From assembly GCF_000203815.1 (NCBI RefSeq), contig NW_004457703.1, forward strand, positions 558,001 through 622,000: DNA of 64,000 bases, in the 5' to 3' direction. This DNA is from Cavenderia fasciculata (Eukaryota; Evosea; Eumycetozoa; Acytosteliales; Cavenderiaceae). The notes under the pieces are model-generated. The model ran no database searches, was not told the origin of the DNA, and saw only the letters and a list, made by a program, of their open reading frames with translations. Made by a program: the position numbers and the translations under genes. This document shows, piece by piece, positions 35,104-48,400 of this stretch. Within the stretch, counting starts at the first letter, position 1. Each line of letters starts with the position of its first letter.

Positions 35104-38100
35104 ATGATAACAACAACACACAGAAGCTGTACCAGCAGTACTGTGAAAAGTCATCATCATTTTATTTTAATTTTTTATTTATATTTTTGTGTGGTTGGTG
35201 TGGTAGTGTAACTTCACAGCCAACGTTTGTTGAAACTAGTAGCATACTAACAGCAGAGTATGTAAACGTAGCAATCTATCAACAACTAGATTGTAGTGCG
35301 TCGGGTCAACCCAAGGCTGCATCAGTCCCACAAAAGGTCGTCTCCTTCTTACCCGATCAATGTTACCAATACGATGTAAAGAGTGTCAAGGTGTCAGTAT
35401 CGGCTAATAAACCATACATGATCACATACAACATCTACAGTACATCCGACTGTTCTCTCGCACCTCTTGCCACAAACTACAATGATGGCGTGTGTGCTGC
35501 CCCGTACCAAGGTGTTGGCAAATGGGCTTATTTCAAGGTCGGTCCACCTCAATCAGCTTCGTCTAAAGGTTCAACTCCTCCTTTTCTCTATTTTGAAAAG
35601 ATTGCTACTACTTCGTATGTACATTTGTATTAAGTTATAAAGAGAGAGAGAGAGAGAGAGAGAGAGGATGAGAGGATATAGAGTAGATATATTAACTTTT
35701 TGATTTACTTTATATAGTGTTTGTGAAGGAATAAGTAATAAGACATATTATAATGCAAGAACTATGTTGTCGATTGGTCAATGCACTTATAATGACTATA
35801 GTGATTTCGTTGTACAAGGAGTTAGTGGTGATGCAACCTCTATCACCTTTGCAAATGATGTGTCTATTTGTACGGGTGCTGCAACTATGTATTACGGTGG
35901 ATGTAATATATTGGGTCCGCATCGTATTGCAAATGCATTCCTAACTGCTACTACGCCGACCACCAACGAAGGCTACGTCGAAGCAGTATCGTACACGGCA
36001 ATCAATCTGACCAACCTCGACTTTGGATACAATCTTCACAGCAAGTCGTTTGGATCGATTGTCCTCGTACCATCGGTTGGCTCACCCGTTGACTACAAGC
36101 CAGGCTACTCATTTATCATCTCCAAAGATATGACATTTATCAACTTGCCAAACCCCTTTCAAGGTCTCATTAGAGTATACCAAGATTCATTTGATTATAT
36201 CAAAAATACCTCTATCCCATTTATTAAAACAAATTCTTTTTCAATGCCTCTATGTATGTACACATAACAACTAAAAGTATTTATTTATATTGTTATTAAT
36301 TAATATTTATTATTTATTTATTTATATTATTTAATATTTTAGATCCAACAATAAATCAATTTGATATAGTTTCGGTGACAACTGATACAATTCAAATTAA
36401 TTTTACATCGATTGGAGGATTTAATACGGATGGTGGTAATGTGTATCAAGTGACTACTCAATCACCGGGATCGCAAACATGGGAGTGTTTGCCTGCCACT
36501 GTGTGTACTTTGGACGGGTTGCCAATTGGGGCAATGGTCTATGTCACTGTCAAGGTTACCAATTTCGGCCAGTCCCAAGCTAAAATACAACAGGTCCAAT
36601 TAAAGTCAATCATTAGTAACTTGGGCTTTGACCTCGTTCCCTCGTACAAGGCCATCAATATTTCATTCACTCTGGGGTCAATAGGAGAAGGACCAGTTAC
36701 CTATACAGCAGATATCACAGATCTAACTACCTCGACTACTCGATCATCAACAACATCTACACAATCCTATATTGTATTCCCAGCTTCATCAACACCAACC
36801 AATTATACAATTAAAACATCTGCTACCAATAGTGGAACAATACTTAATTATTCAAGAAATTTTATTTGGTTAGGAGGTAAACATTTAAAAAAAACAAAAT
36901 ATTAATATTTATTATTAATATTTAATATTTATTAATTTTAATTTCTTTTCTATTTTTTTTTTTTTTAGATATTAAATTAAATACAACATTCAATCCAAAT
37001 ACAGTTGCAATTAAATCACTTACAGTATATAATAATGTTAGCAATCTTGCCAATTCAACTTCATATGTTGCTTATTTTTATGATGGTGATGTGCTTGTTT
37101 ACAATGTTACCAACAAAACTGCATATTTAAAGATTGATAATTTACGAGCAGACACAAATTATAATCTTTCATCGTTTATCGTTGACCCATTGACATCTCG
37201 TCGTTCCAATATCGAGTACGTCGTATTCAAAACCTATGCCAACTTGTCCAACTTTGAAGTTGCGGTCACACAACGAAAGAATGAAACTGATGCAACCAAA
37301 ATTTCATATACCTTTGTCATGACTTGGTTAGGTGGATCGCCACTGCTTTCTTTTGCTCATCCCTCCATGAATTACTTCCCCGGTACTGGTGGGGCTCTAC
37401 TCAATACCAATGTTAGTAATATAGTGATTGGAGTTAATATCCCCTTTCCATTTGCTGATAACCTATATTATGCTGCTCTCACAACTGCTCAAGATAATAT
37501 CCGTCTCGATAAAAAGGTATTCATAAATTATTTCCCTTGTAAGTTAAATAGTAAAAAGAAAAAATTTAAAAATTATAAAAAAAGTACTTATTAACTAATC
37601 AAAATAATAATATTATTATTATCTATTATAGTCCCAAATATTACATCTTTGGATTTTACAACAGGACATGATACTGTAAATTTCACATGGGCAGGTATTA
37701 ATGGTGTCCCAGGTAATATTACCTATGGATTATCGATTTTTAACCCTCTTACTCCACAAGTAGCTCCATACACCTTTTGCATTGCATTGAATCTTGGTTT
37801 TTGTAATGTGTCTGGTTTGATTCCAAGCACCGATTACTCATTTACATTAACAATGAAATCTGATCAATTTGATCCTGTGACTCGTTCAGTCTCTGTTCAA
37901 ACTATTCAAAGTAGGCATATAAAAATATTAAATAATCAAAATAATTAAATATTAATTTATTTCTTATTATTTAGGTCCAATTAGTCCATGTATGGATTTA
38001 AAGCTTGGAGCTAATAATACAATTGATTGTAATGGATTTGGTCAATGTTTGAATGGTACATGTTTATGTGTGAATAATAGAGTTGGTATTTATTGTGAAA

Positions 38101-39056
38101 CTCCAACTACCGACCAAGGTGGAAACAGTGGAAATGGAACCAATGTAGATCCAAACCCATCGGTTCCAGAGATTATAATCAACAACAAAAACATATTTTA
38201 TGAATTTGTTATTTCACAAATAAGAGAGGTTGATATTGAAGACAACACTGTAAAGATGGTGGACTTGACAACACTCAACTGGACACTTTCCAACCAAACA
38301 TCAATCTACAACACTTCATTTATTCAAAGTAATTGGATTTATATGACCTCGAATAATAGTTATTTCAATTCAGTCAATATTACCTTTTTACAATTTAAAT
38401 CAACCTCAGACAGCCAATCACAGTCAAAGATACCATTGACATTTGCAGGTCAATTATTTTATCTGGATGTCGGTTCGATGAAATATACTATCGATATTGA
38501 TGGTTGGGAATTTGATAGTAGATTAAATACACTTGAATTAATAACCAATATCACTCAACCACAAAGAAATGATGGATGTGGAGAATTAGATATAGATTTT
38601 AATAATAATAATATAGTCACCAATTCAACAGAGTTTACATCAGTCTATGTTGGAGAGGATCAAGCTGTTGTTGGCAAATTAATCAATCGTGCATTATTGG
38701 ATAATGTACCAAGAAGAATATCATATAAAGTACAACCATACCAATCAACAGATAATAACAACAATCAAGACAGCGATACACCAAAACAAATACTCAGTAT
38801 CATTACACTCATCCCCAACTTTAATTACAAAGCAACACTTGATCCTCAGTTTGACCTTTTAATCAATTCAGATCCAGAGGATAATTGTGCATCTTCATCA
38901 AATTCTTGGAAGATTATCGTTGGTGCTGTAGTTGGTGGCATTGGTTTGATGGCTGTTGGTGCTGGTGTTACCATACATCAAAGAATGCAATTAAAGAAAA
39001 AACAATACAACCTAAAATTAAAAAAGGTATCAATGGAGATGAATAATGGTAATTAA
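35104..39056 (+). CDS. ComC-like EGF/ComC-domain surface protein, copy D (one-base lesion in signal peptide)
   Basis: Exons 35104-35614, 35718-36253, 36343-36876, 36969-37538, 37632-37910 and 37975-39056 give about 1170 residues. The only problem is in the signal peptide. The ATG frame (MITTTHRSC) meets a stop, while the mature frame (TSQPTFVETSS) is one base out. One extra T in the T6 run near 35173 would join them and give a normal signal peptide. The ectodomain exons are followed by the fibronectin-like exon (VNFTWAGINGVPGNITYGL), EGF (IDCNGFGQCLNGTCLC), ComC-type domain (FAGQLFYLDVGSMKYTIDI), TM (WKIIVGAVVGGIGLMAVGAG) and basic tail. Many N-glycosylation sites are present. The last exon is almost identical to copy E. 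In D. discoideum ComC is needed for normal aggregation-stage development, and ligands of this family are not established to my knowledge. Confidence 0.78.
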
Positions 39057-39369
39057 ATTAAATAAAAAATATCTCTGTAATTTTCGTTTATCTTTAATTA
39101 TGATGATGATGTCAAATGACGGTTCATGACAAATTCACAAAAATATCCTAGCTGCCTCGGAATGTTTCGTTTCAAAAAATCAGAAAGAGGAGCTTTGAAT
39201 TTTAAAGATTTTTCTCTATACGGATTCGATTTTTATAAAATGATTTCACAGTCTCAATTTATAGAATAGAATATTTATTTAAATAATATTCGATACCCTG
39301 TATTTAAGGAAAAACTCTTTGATTTAACCATTGTAAAAGTTTAGTAAGACATTCTCTTTTCAGTCAAAG

Positions 39370-40589
39370 ATGAAATTAATTATTTTATCAACTCTACTCC
39401 TATTATTTTGCCTTGGTAGCATAGTATGTATAAAACTTAAGTTGATAAGAAAATATATAGTTTCTAGATTGTATTGATTATTCAATTTTATTATTGTACT
39501 ATTTTAGAATGGTCAATCTTCACCGATGATGATTTTCAATCAACAACCCGATATGAACATTGAATATCTTGAAATTGATATTTATTCTGGCCAAGTTTTA
39601 AAAAACCAATCAATTGTCAACAATGCTGGTGTTAAAATCCTCAAGTACTTACAAGTTGTTGATCCATTTGTTACATTCTTTACCACCAATGGTACAAATT
39701 ATCAAATTTATTCTTTCAATGTCAATGTATGTATTTGTTTAAATTTATTACCCATATATTATTTATTTATTAATATTAATATTTATTATTTAGACCAATG
39801 AATTTATCAACACATTTAATTCAACAACCAACTTTTTAAATGAGCCAACATTCTCTGATCAACCATACGGATATTTCTCGCAACAAACCAAGACTGCTTA
39901 CTTTCCAGGTTTGGCCGGAACTGGATTTGAAACTGTTGCTTTACTTCCATATAGTTTCAGCACTGACTATCCATCCAAGTATGTATAGTTTTTTAAAAAT
40001 ATACAACTATTAATTATATTTCCAATAAATAAATCAATAAATACTAATCTATTTCCATTTCTCTTTTAATTAAAATAGGACACCAATTGCATTAGGACCA
40101 ACACAATTAAATCGTTCTTCTCAATTCAACTCTGTGCCAACCTGTGCATTTGATGGAATTGATTACTTTTATGTCTACTTTTCGATTGGTGAATACACTG
40201 GGATTAGCGAGTTTTCTCTTTTGGGAAGTACCGCTAAACAAGTGATCCTTTCCACTAAAGGTCGTCAAATCCAAGGTACCGAACAACTCTTTATGGTGTA
40301 TGGTCAACTCTACTATTGTGTCTTGGAGAATGGTGTAGGTGTTACAGTGTCTCTCTTGAACCTTGATAATGGAGAGGTAGATATCATCTACAAAGATCTC
40401 AACCCAGAGTACCAAAATACATTCCAACCATTTGTACTCAACAAGATTGCTGGATCCATCACCATCCTTGTTAAAACCAGTGATAACAAGATCCTCTCCA
40501 CCATTATCTTTTCTAACCAATCTACCAAGCAATTCACTTTCGATAATGTTATTCCTGTCAATTCCAATATTATTATCCCAGGTTTCTAA
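39370..40589 (+). CDS. Secreted protein of unknown function, four exons
   Basis: Exons 39370-39423, 39508-39726, 39794-39978 and 40079-40589 give 322 residues. Exon 1 encodes the signal peptide (KLIILSTLLLLFCLGSI). The mature protein is beta-rich, with segments such as QVVDPFVTFFTTNGTNYQIY, FPGLAGTGFETVALLPY, AFDGIDYFYVYFSIGEYTG and FMVYGQLYYCVLENGVGV, ending at NIIIPGF. It has no TM or GPI-like tail. This pattern could be a beta-propeller-like or lectin-like secreted protein, but I do not recognise the family. Codon use is more biased than in the neighbouring ComC-like genes, suggesting higher expression. It is unrelated to the array genes that flank it and has no disruptions. Confidence 0.8.
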
Positions 40590-41246
40590 GAACCTTTCTG
40601 TTAAACCACAAACAAACAAATAAATAAATAAATAAATAAATAACCAAACCAACTTTTCAAACGATGATCATTATAATGATTCATCAAAAAGTAAAGTTCA
40701 CTTAATCTTGTTTCTTCTTATGAATCTATTGTCTCTCTGATCTCTGTCTAATCGATCCACATCCTACATACTCTTCTAACTCATCGTGATAGTGATTGTG
40801 CTATAGTACACATGCAATTAAACATAATGATAATAGTGTGACTATGATGATCGCTAACTAGCCGAGTTACAATCAACAACAGTTTTGCATTGATCTATTA
40901 CTGTTGATGATTGTTAACATTCAATCTATCCTCCAATATAATTCGTTGAACAAATATGTTGAAGATGAAAACTAAAGATAAAGGGTAACCAATAAATAAT
41001 ATTATTGTTTGTTTGTTTGTTTAGACATAAAAAGGAAAAAAAAAAAACACCAAGTCATCAAAAATGAACAAAAGGTTTGGTTTAAATCTTCATTGTTTTA
41101 GTTAGATATTTATCGGAACTAAATAATATTATAATGATGAGCGTCTATTATAAAGATGGCAGCTATCTATCATCTTCATCAACATTATCTTCTTAGAGAT
41201 ACATGTACATATAGCGCTCCTCACAATCTATCATTCATCAGTTGCA
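40590..41246. other. Intergenic region upstream of copy E
   Basis: AT-rich with short A/T repeats (AAAT near 40615-40640, TTTG near 41008-41025). No coding frame, RNA gene or ACGAACGA word is seen. It holds the promoter of copy E. Confidence 0.55.
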
Positions 41247-44200
41247 ATGTTGTACACCAACAAATCATCATCACCATTATTTATATATGTATATATCATC
41301 ACGATCATCATACTCGTGATTATCAGTAGCAGAGATAATAATAATAATAATGTATTACTAGTATCAGGACAAGTAAACTATAGTTATACAGCGTCACCTA
41401 GGGTATCATCAGGTTCAAATGCACTATTTATCAATATGCTTGTATACAATCCTGCAGACTGCCCAATGAACCAAAGTCCGACAGGCAAGCCCGAAAAGGT
41501 TGTTTCATTCTTGCCAGGCCAATGTTACAACTATCCCAACCACACAAGCGTTGCAATGTACATTGTAAACAGTCTATTGTTTAGTTACAACGAGTATGCT
41601 AGTTGGAACTGTCTCAACCTCGTCACTACCTTTCAATTCACATACAACCCTGGTGTGTACTGCACCACCAACCCCAACCAACTCATCCCAAAGAACTATG
41701 TATTCAACATAGGTCCTCCTCAACTACCCATCACCAATTCACCTCCCTACCTCTACTATGAAAACATTCCTTCTACTTTTTCAAATGGTGATCCGTATGT
41801 ATAATATATATATATCATACAAATGATGATGATCATCATTACTTACTTTATATTTGTATTTGTATTAGAACATGCGGTTCTATTTTGAATGATAATGGAT
41901 CGTTTGGAGTATCGAGAACGGTGGTGTTACCAAATACATGTACATTTGGTGATACGGAATACACCAGCTTGTTGTCTGGTGATGGCACATTGTCGTCGAT
42001 TCAATTGGCCTACAATGCATCACAGTGTATGATGAGTAAATCAACGACGTGGACTGTAGCATGTCCGGTCGACACACCCGAGCCCGTCAAGATTTTGAGC
42101 GCATTCAAGGGTAATGCGACTGTCCCTCTACCTGTCCCTGCCATCCCCAATGTCATTGTCCTAGGGTACGATGCTATTCGACTCCAATTTATCGACTTTG
42201 TATTCCCATACCAACAACAATCAACCCAATACATAGCAGTGGCCATGCAAGACATCAACGGTACATTTTTCAACACAAACTATGTGTACAAGCTCGATCA
42301 AAATGTCACCATCACAGGACTCAATGCAAACTTTACTGGACGTTGTCTCATCAGTGCTCATGGAAGTGACCATGTCAACGGATTAATAGGTCCTTCTACA
42401 AACACTGCCAATTTTAATATTCCTGCCTGTATGTATATCAAAATATAAATTATTATTATTATTATTATTGTATTTAATATTAATTGTTTGATTGATTTAC
42501 TTTTTTAAATTTTAGATCCAAAGATTGCAACTATAAAGAGAAGTGTGACAACTACAACGATGAATTTAACGTATACTACAGTTGGTGGATTCGATAATTT
42601 GAATGTATATCAAATTGTGACATCGATCACACCGTCTACGACAACCACACATTATCAATGCAACTATACAACAACATGTGTTATTGGTGGGTTTCCACCT
42701 GGTTCGATTGTCAGTCTTACCGTTGGAGTGACTAATTTCGGAAAGACTAATTTATTTGGTCCGTATCCCGTCGAATTGTTGCTGCCCATTGCCAACCTAA
42801 CAATGACAGGTCAAGCAGTGTCTGGAGGCATTTCGTATCATTACACGGTTGCTGGTATGGGGTCTGGACCAACCACCTATTCACTTAACGTGCACAACCA
42901 CCTACTACTTAACACAACCACCTACACCGCCTTGCCATTCACCAATTCTATCACAGTTCGACTATACCAACCTGGCAACTACACAATCTTGGGGTTTGCT
43001 GAAAACGATGGAACTCGTTTAGAAGTAGGTCCAACCACTATTTATTATCAAGGAGGTATGTTACATACATTGTTCAACAAAACAATTAATTAAATTACAA
43101 AATATATTAATAATATCTAATATCTAATTATTAATATTTTATTTTTCAATTTTAGATTTAAAGATTGAAAAAGTTATTTTTGTAAAAGTTGGTATTGATA
43201 TATTTATTGGATCAATCTTTGCGAGCAATGTTCATAATATGTCAAATGTTAAAGTAATGATTCAACCTTTTAACGAATGGATATCCCCTAGCTTTTCGAT
43301 TCAACCTTTACAACCAGCCACCCAATACAATTGGACGGTACAGATTTTCGAAGACTTGCGAATCTCTAACACCATGCCATTCAGTTTTACCACATATCCA
43401 CTAGTCTCTTTGCTGTCGCCAAGGGCTACCCAACGAAAAGATTCCTATGGTACTGCCACTTTACAAATCGAAGCCTTTTCAGAGGGTGGTATACCAAACT
43501 CGTCATTTTACTTTTTCACCACAGAATTCCCTTATTCTTCTTCCATAAACAAAAACAACACGATCATTGGATATAATCTAACTTATCCAAGTGGTCCATA
43601 CCAAGTTCCAATCAAGGTTGTAAATGATGTTTCAATTGACACTCGAGTATATAATTTTAAACTTTATAATTGTAAGTATCAAATCAATCAATTAATTAAT
43701 TCAATATTAAAATATTAAAATATTAATTTAATTTAAATTTATTATAGTTCCATTAATTGATAATGTAATTGTTAATAGCGATTATGAAACCATTGATTTG
43801 AAATGGAGTGGTAGTGGTGGTATGCCTGGTAACATACTATATACAGTTACAGTATTTAATCCTAATCAAGGAGGAGGAGGAGGAGCAAGTGGTGTACAAT
43901 GGTGTAGGAGTCCTAACATAACAGAATGTCTTGTTACTGGTTTGACATCAAATACTTTTTACGGATTCAACATTACAATGTATTCAACTCAATTTGATCC
44001 ATTCACATTTACATTATTTAATTCAACTTTAACATGTATGTATTATTATTATTTAAATCTATTTATTTAAAAGAATTTATTTATTTATTTATTTATTTAT
44101 TTTAATTTTAGATCCAAATAGTTTAACTTGTATTGATATGAATGGAGTAAATAATACAATTGATTGTAATGGATTTGGTCAATGTTTGAATGGCACATGC

Positions 44201-45169
44201 TTATGTGATAAAAATAGAATTGGTATTTATTGCCAAAATCAAACAACTGATCAAGGTGGAAACAGTGGTAATGGAACCAATGTAGATCCAAACCCATCAA
44301 AACCAGAGATTATAATCAACAACAAAAACATATTTTATGAATTTGTTATTTCACAAATCAGAGAGGTTGATATTGGCGACAACGTAGTAAAGATGGTGGA
44401 TTTGACAACACTCAACTGGACACTTTCCAACCAAACATCAATCTACAACACTTCATTTATTCAAAGTAATTGGATTTATATGACCTCGAATAATAGTTAT
44501 TTCAATTCAGTCAATATTACATTTTTACAATTTAAATCAACATCAGACAGCCAATCACAGTCAAAGATACCATTGACATTTGCAGGTCAATTATTTTATT
44601 TAGATGTTGGTTCGATGAAATATACAATTGATATTGATGGTTGGGAATTTGATAGTAGATTAAATACACTTGAATTAATAACAAATATCACACAACCACA
44701 ACGAAATGATGGATGTGGAGAATTGATTGATTTTAATAATATAGTCACCAATTCAACAGAGTTTACATCAGTCTATGTTGGAGAGGATCAATTTGTAGTT
44801 GGTAAATTAATTAATCGTGCATTATTGGATGAACTACCAAGAAAGATTTCATATAAAGTACAACTTTCAACAGATAATAATAATAACAATAATTCAACCA
44901 CACCAAAACAAATACTCAGTATCATTACACTCATCCCCAACTTTAATTACAAAGCAACACTCGACCCACAATTTGACCTTTTAATCAATTCAGATCCAGA
45001 GGGTGACTGCTCACCCAAATCCAATACGTGGAAGATCATTGTAGGTGTTGTTATTGGTGGCGTGGTTGCAATTGCAATCGCAACAACTTCTATCATATTA
45101 TTCAAAAAGAAATCGTCTGCAAAGCTTTACCAAGCCAAATTAAAAAGAATATCAGATAAACAAATATAA
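41247..45169 (+). CDS. ComC-like EGF/ComC-domain surface protein, copy E (intact)
   Basis: Six exons: 41247-41794, 41869-42428, 42516-43055, 43156-43671, 43748-44035 and 44112-45169. They total exactly 1170 codons (1169 residues) with no break. Domain order: signal peptide (IYVYIITIIILVIISS), a Cys-containing N-terminal domain (GKPEKVVSFLPGQCYNYP), second domain with paired cysteines (exon 2), exon 3 (TTVGGFDNLNVYQIV), exon 4 (LQIEAFSEGGIPNSSFY), fibronectin-like exon 5 (GSGGMPGNILYTV), then exon 6. Exon 6 carries the EGF (six Cys, IDCNGFGQCLNGTCLC), a G/N linker, the ComC-type domain (FAGQLFYLDVGSMKYTIDI, INRALLDELPRK), TM (WKIIVGVVIGGVVAIAIATTS) and a short basic tail (FKKKSSAKLYQAK). A single-pass plasma-membrane receptor or adhesin is likely. 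The tail shows no signalling motif. This copy is a good reference for the family. Confidence 0.88.
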
Positions 45170-45303
45170 ATCAAATCATTATTATCAACGTATATTACCA
45201 CTCACAGGGTTGTTGTTGTTGCTATATATTCTAGAAAACAGACTTAATCATTCACAGATAAATATATTTATTAATGTTCGAAGGTCCCCATAACCCATCT
45301 GAG

Positions 45304-45311
45304 ACGAACGA
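45304..45311 (+). promoter_or_regulatory. ACGAACGA word upstream of copy F
   Basis: Lies 181 bases before the ATG of copy F in a GC-richer patch. TATA-like TATTTATATAAAA occurs at about 45460, just before the start. Confidence 0.3.
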
Positions 45312-45491
45312 AGTTGCACCAAGATATTTTTATAAAAAAAAAAATCTTCAATGACTTTAGATATTTAAATGATTTGAACATTCTACACGAGATGATGTCA
45401 AACAGATCATGAATGAATGAGCTAGAACAAATCATTCGTTCATTCATTCATTCAGTTACTGTATTTATATAAAAAAAGAGATAGGGATAGG

Positions 45492-48400
45492 ATGATAATA
45501 AGTTCAAGATTTAGTCATTATACAGTGATAGTTGCAATTATACAGATAGTATTTATTATTCTATGTAGTTTTAACAGTGTGGTAATGGCAGCAGGCCCAT
45601 TAGTAGAGACACCAAAGATACTACTTTCAAATTACACGTTTGCAAATCTAAAGGTTTATTCATCGAGTGGATGTGCACTTAGTCAAGTCCCCACTGATAA
45701 GCCCGAAAAAGTAGTCTCTTTTATGCCCAATTATTGCTACCCATACGACCAAAACAGCTTGAGAATCTCTTTGATTAGTCCCACCGCTCTCTCTCACGGC
45801 TTGCACGCTCTTGACACAACGTGTCAGTCACCAGCAGGCCCTTTCATCATGTTCAACCCAACTCAGGTCACTTGCTCCACCAGATCCACCAATGCACCAA
45901 ACTTAAAGTATATCATCTACCAAATGGGCCTCCCACAAATCCCCATTGATGATATAAATACTCTCTATTTTGAAAAGTTTCCATTGTATGTATAAATATT
46001 AAAAAAAAAGTCATCAAAAGATATCAAATGATAAATATTAATTATTTTATTTTATTTTATAATTATTTTTAGTTCATGTAATGCAGATTTACCAAATGTT
46101 TATGTTAATTCAAGAAATATAGTTAGAACTAATATTTGTGCAGCGGATGACTATTCATTGTATGCTGGGTTTATGACGGGTAGTGGTACTGCCACATCTG
46201 CTCAGTTGAGCATGACTGGTACCGACCAATGTACATCCACGGTATTCACAAACTATCCATCTGGATGTCCAGGCTTTTACGATGGATACAGAATATCAAG
46301 AGCTTTTAGAGCCGGTGGTCCAGTCCCCAAGATACCAATTGTCACTCCAGTCACCTACGACACGATCAATATCACCAACATTGATTTTGGATACCAAACC
46401 AAATCAACCGACTATGTTCAATTTGAATTTTACGTTGCAATCAATGGGAGTACATACACTCACAATCCAACCTATGTCTACCAAATCCGAGACACTGTCG
46501 TATTGACAGGTGTACCCAACAACCTACAATTTAAACTTACCATCAAATGGATGGGGTATGATTATATCAACAATATTGCTCCTACTCCAATCCAATCTGA
46601 TTTCTATACAATCCCTGTTTGTATGTATCTCCTCTATCTCAAAATAATAATTAGTGTCATTATTAATTAATATTAATATTTTTGTTATTTAATATTGAAT
46701 ATTTTAGATCCAACAATATCTAGTGTAAATGTTGTTAGCAAGACTACATCTACTATAACTATTTCATACTCTTCGATTGGAGGGTATACAGATACAACTG
46801 GAAATACCTATACTGTCACCTCAACATCGCCATCGACTGCGATGGCTAGTTATCCAGAATGTGCAACCACTACAACTTGTGTGTTGAAAACAAACAACCC
46901 AGGCTCTACAATAACTTATTCAGTGTTGGTTAACAGCCGTGGCTACAGCTCACCAGCCAACGCGGCTACCGTCAACCTCTTGCCTCAAATTAATTTTATA
47001 TCTGGAAAAGCTTTGATCGTCCAAAATGGTGTCAATATTACCTATCGCGTTGGAACCGGTGGCTATGGTCCAACTACATTCAACGTAACCATCACTAATA
47101 ATCAAACCTCGGCAGTAGTGAGCACCTTTACAAACCTCCCATCGTCACCAGGGTACCTTATATTGCCTTTGGTTGCGATTGGAACTTATCGAGTAGATTT
47201 TGTAGCAATGAACGATGTTATCTATTTAACTACTCTAATTTATTTTGATTGGCTTGGAGGTATGTACCAAAAAAAACAAACAAACAAACAAATATATTTA
47301 TATTAATATTCCTTCTTCTTCTTCTTCTTCTTCTTCTTTACTAGCTATTACAATTAGTAGTTGTGTAGTAGAAGCGATTAAAACAAAAACTGCTACTTTA
47401 GCAATCGAGGCAATTGGAATATATCCTACAGAGGGATACCAAGTCAATGTATATCCAAGTCTCGAATCGACACTTTTCGACACCTATACTACATTGACCA
47501 GTATCATCACACTTCCCAACCCACCAGGTTCAATTCAAAACATCAAAGTACAAATCGTTCAAGGTGATCGTCGATCAGCATTTTCTACACTGCAATTCCA
47601 GTCCTATGTCACTATTTCCAATTTGAGATTTGCTCCTATTCAGAGAAGGAATGAATCAGATCAATCTCAATCAATCCTATACATTTCAGTTCAAACTGAT
47701 GATGGTGTCCCAAACGATACAAAATACTATGTTCAATACAGTGGTTTTGGTAACATTATGACAAATATCAACATCAATTACATCGTAATTGATAATGTTG
47801 TCATTTCACCAAATCCATCGATTTTAAATATTACAATTGAAAATGATGGAACTATACTTTCATCAATTAGAAACATAACAATTTATGAGTGTAAGTAGTG
47901 TAGAAAAAAATTACAACACGCAAGAATTATTTTAATTTCAAATTTTATTGATATATATATATTTTTAATGTAGATCCATTAATTAATGAATTAAACATTC
48001 AACAAGGATATGAAAATTTATATGTGACTTGGAATTCAAGTGGAGGTATGCCTGGATCTATCCAATTCCAAGTATCTTTGGATAATGCAGATGAACAACA
48101 ATCTGTTGTTTGTGTAACCAATAATTCATATTGTAATATAACTGGTCTCATCCCAGACTCTAGTTATACAGTTAGATTAACAATGAAATCTGTTCAATTT
48201 GATGATATTTTTAAAATTAATCAAACTCAAACTTTAAAGTGCAAGTCAAAATTAAATTCCCTAATCAAATAGATTTATATTTATTATTTATTAATATTTA
48301 TTATTATTTTTAATTTTATAGATACTGAAAATGAAACATGTATTGATCCAAAAGGAGTAAATTTAAATGTATTTTGTAATGGATTTGGTCAATGCTTGAA

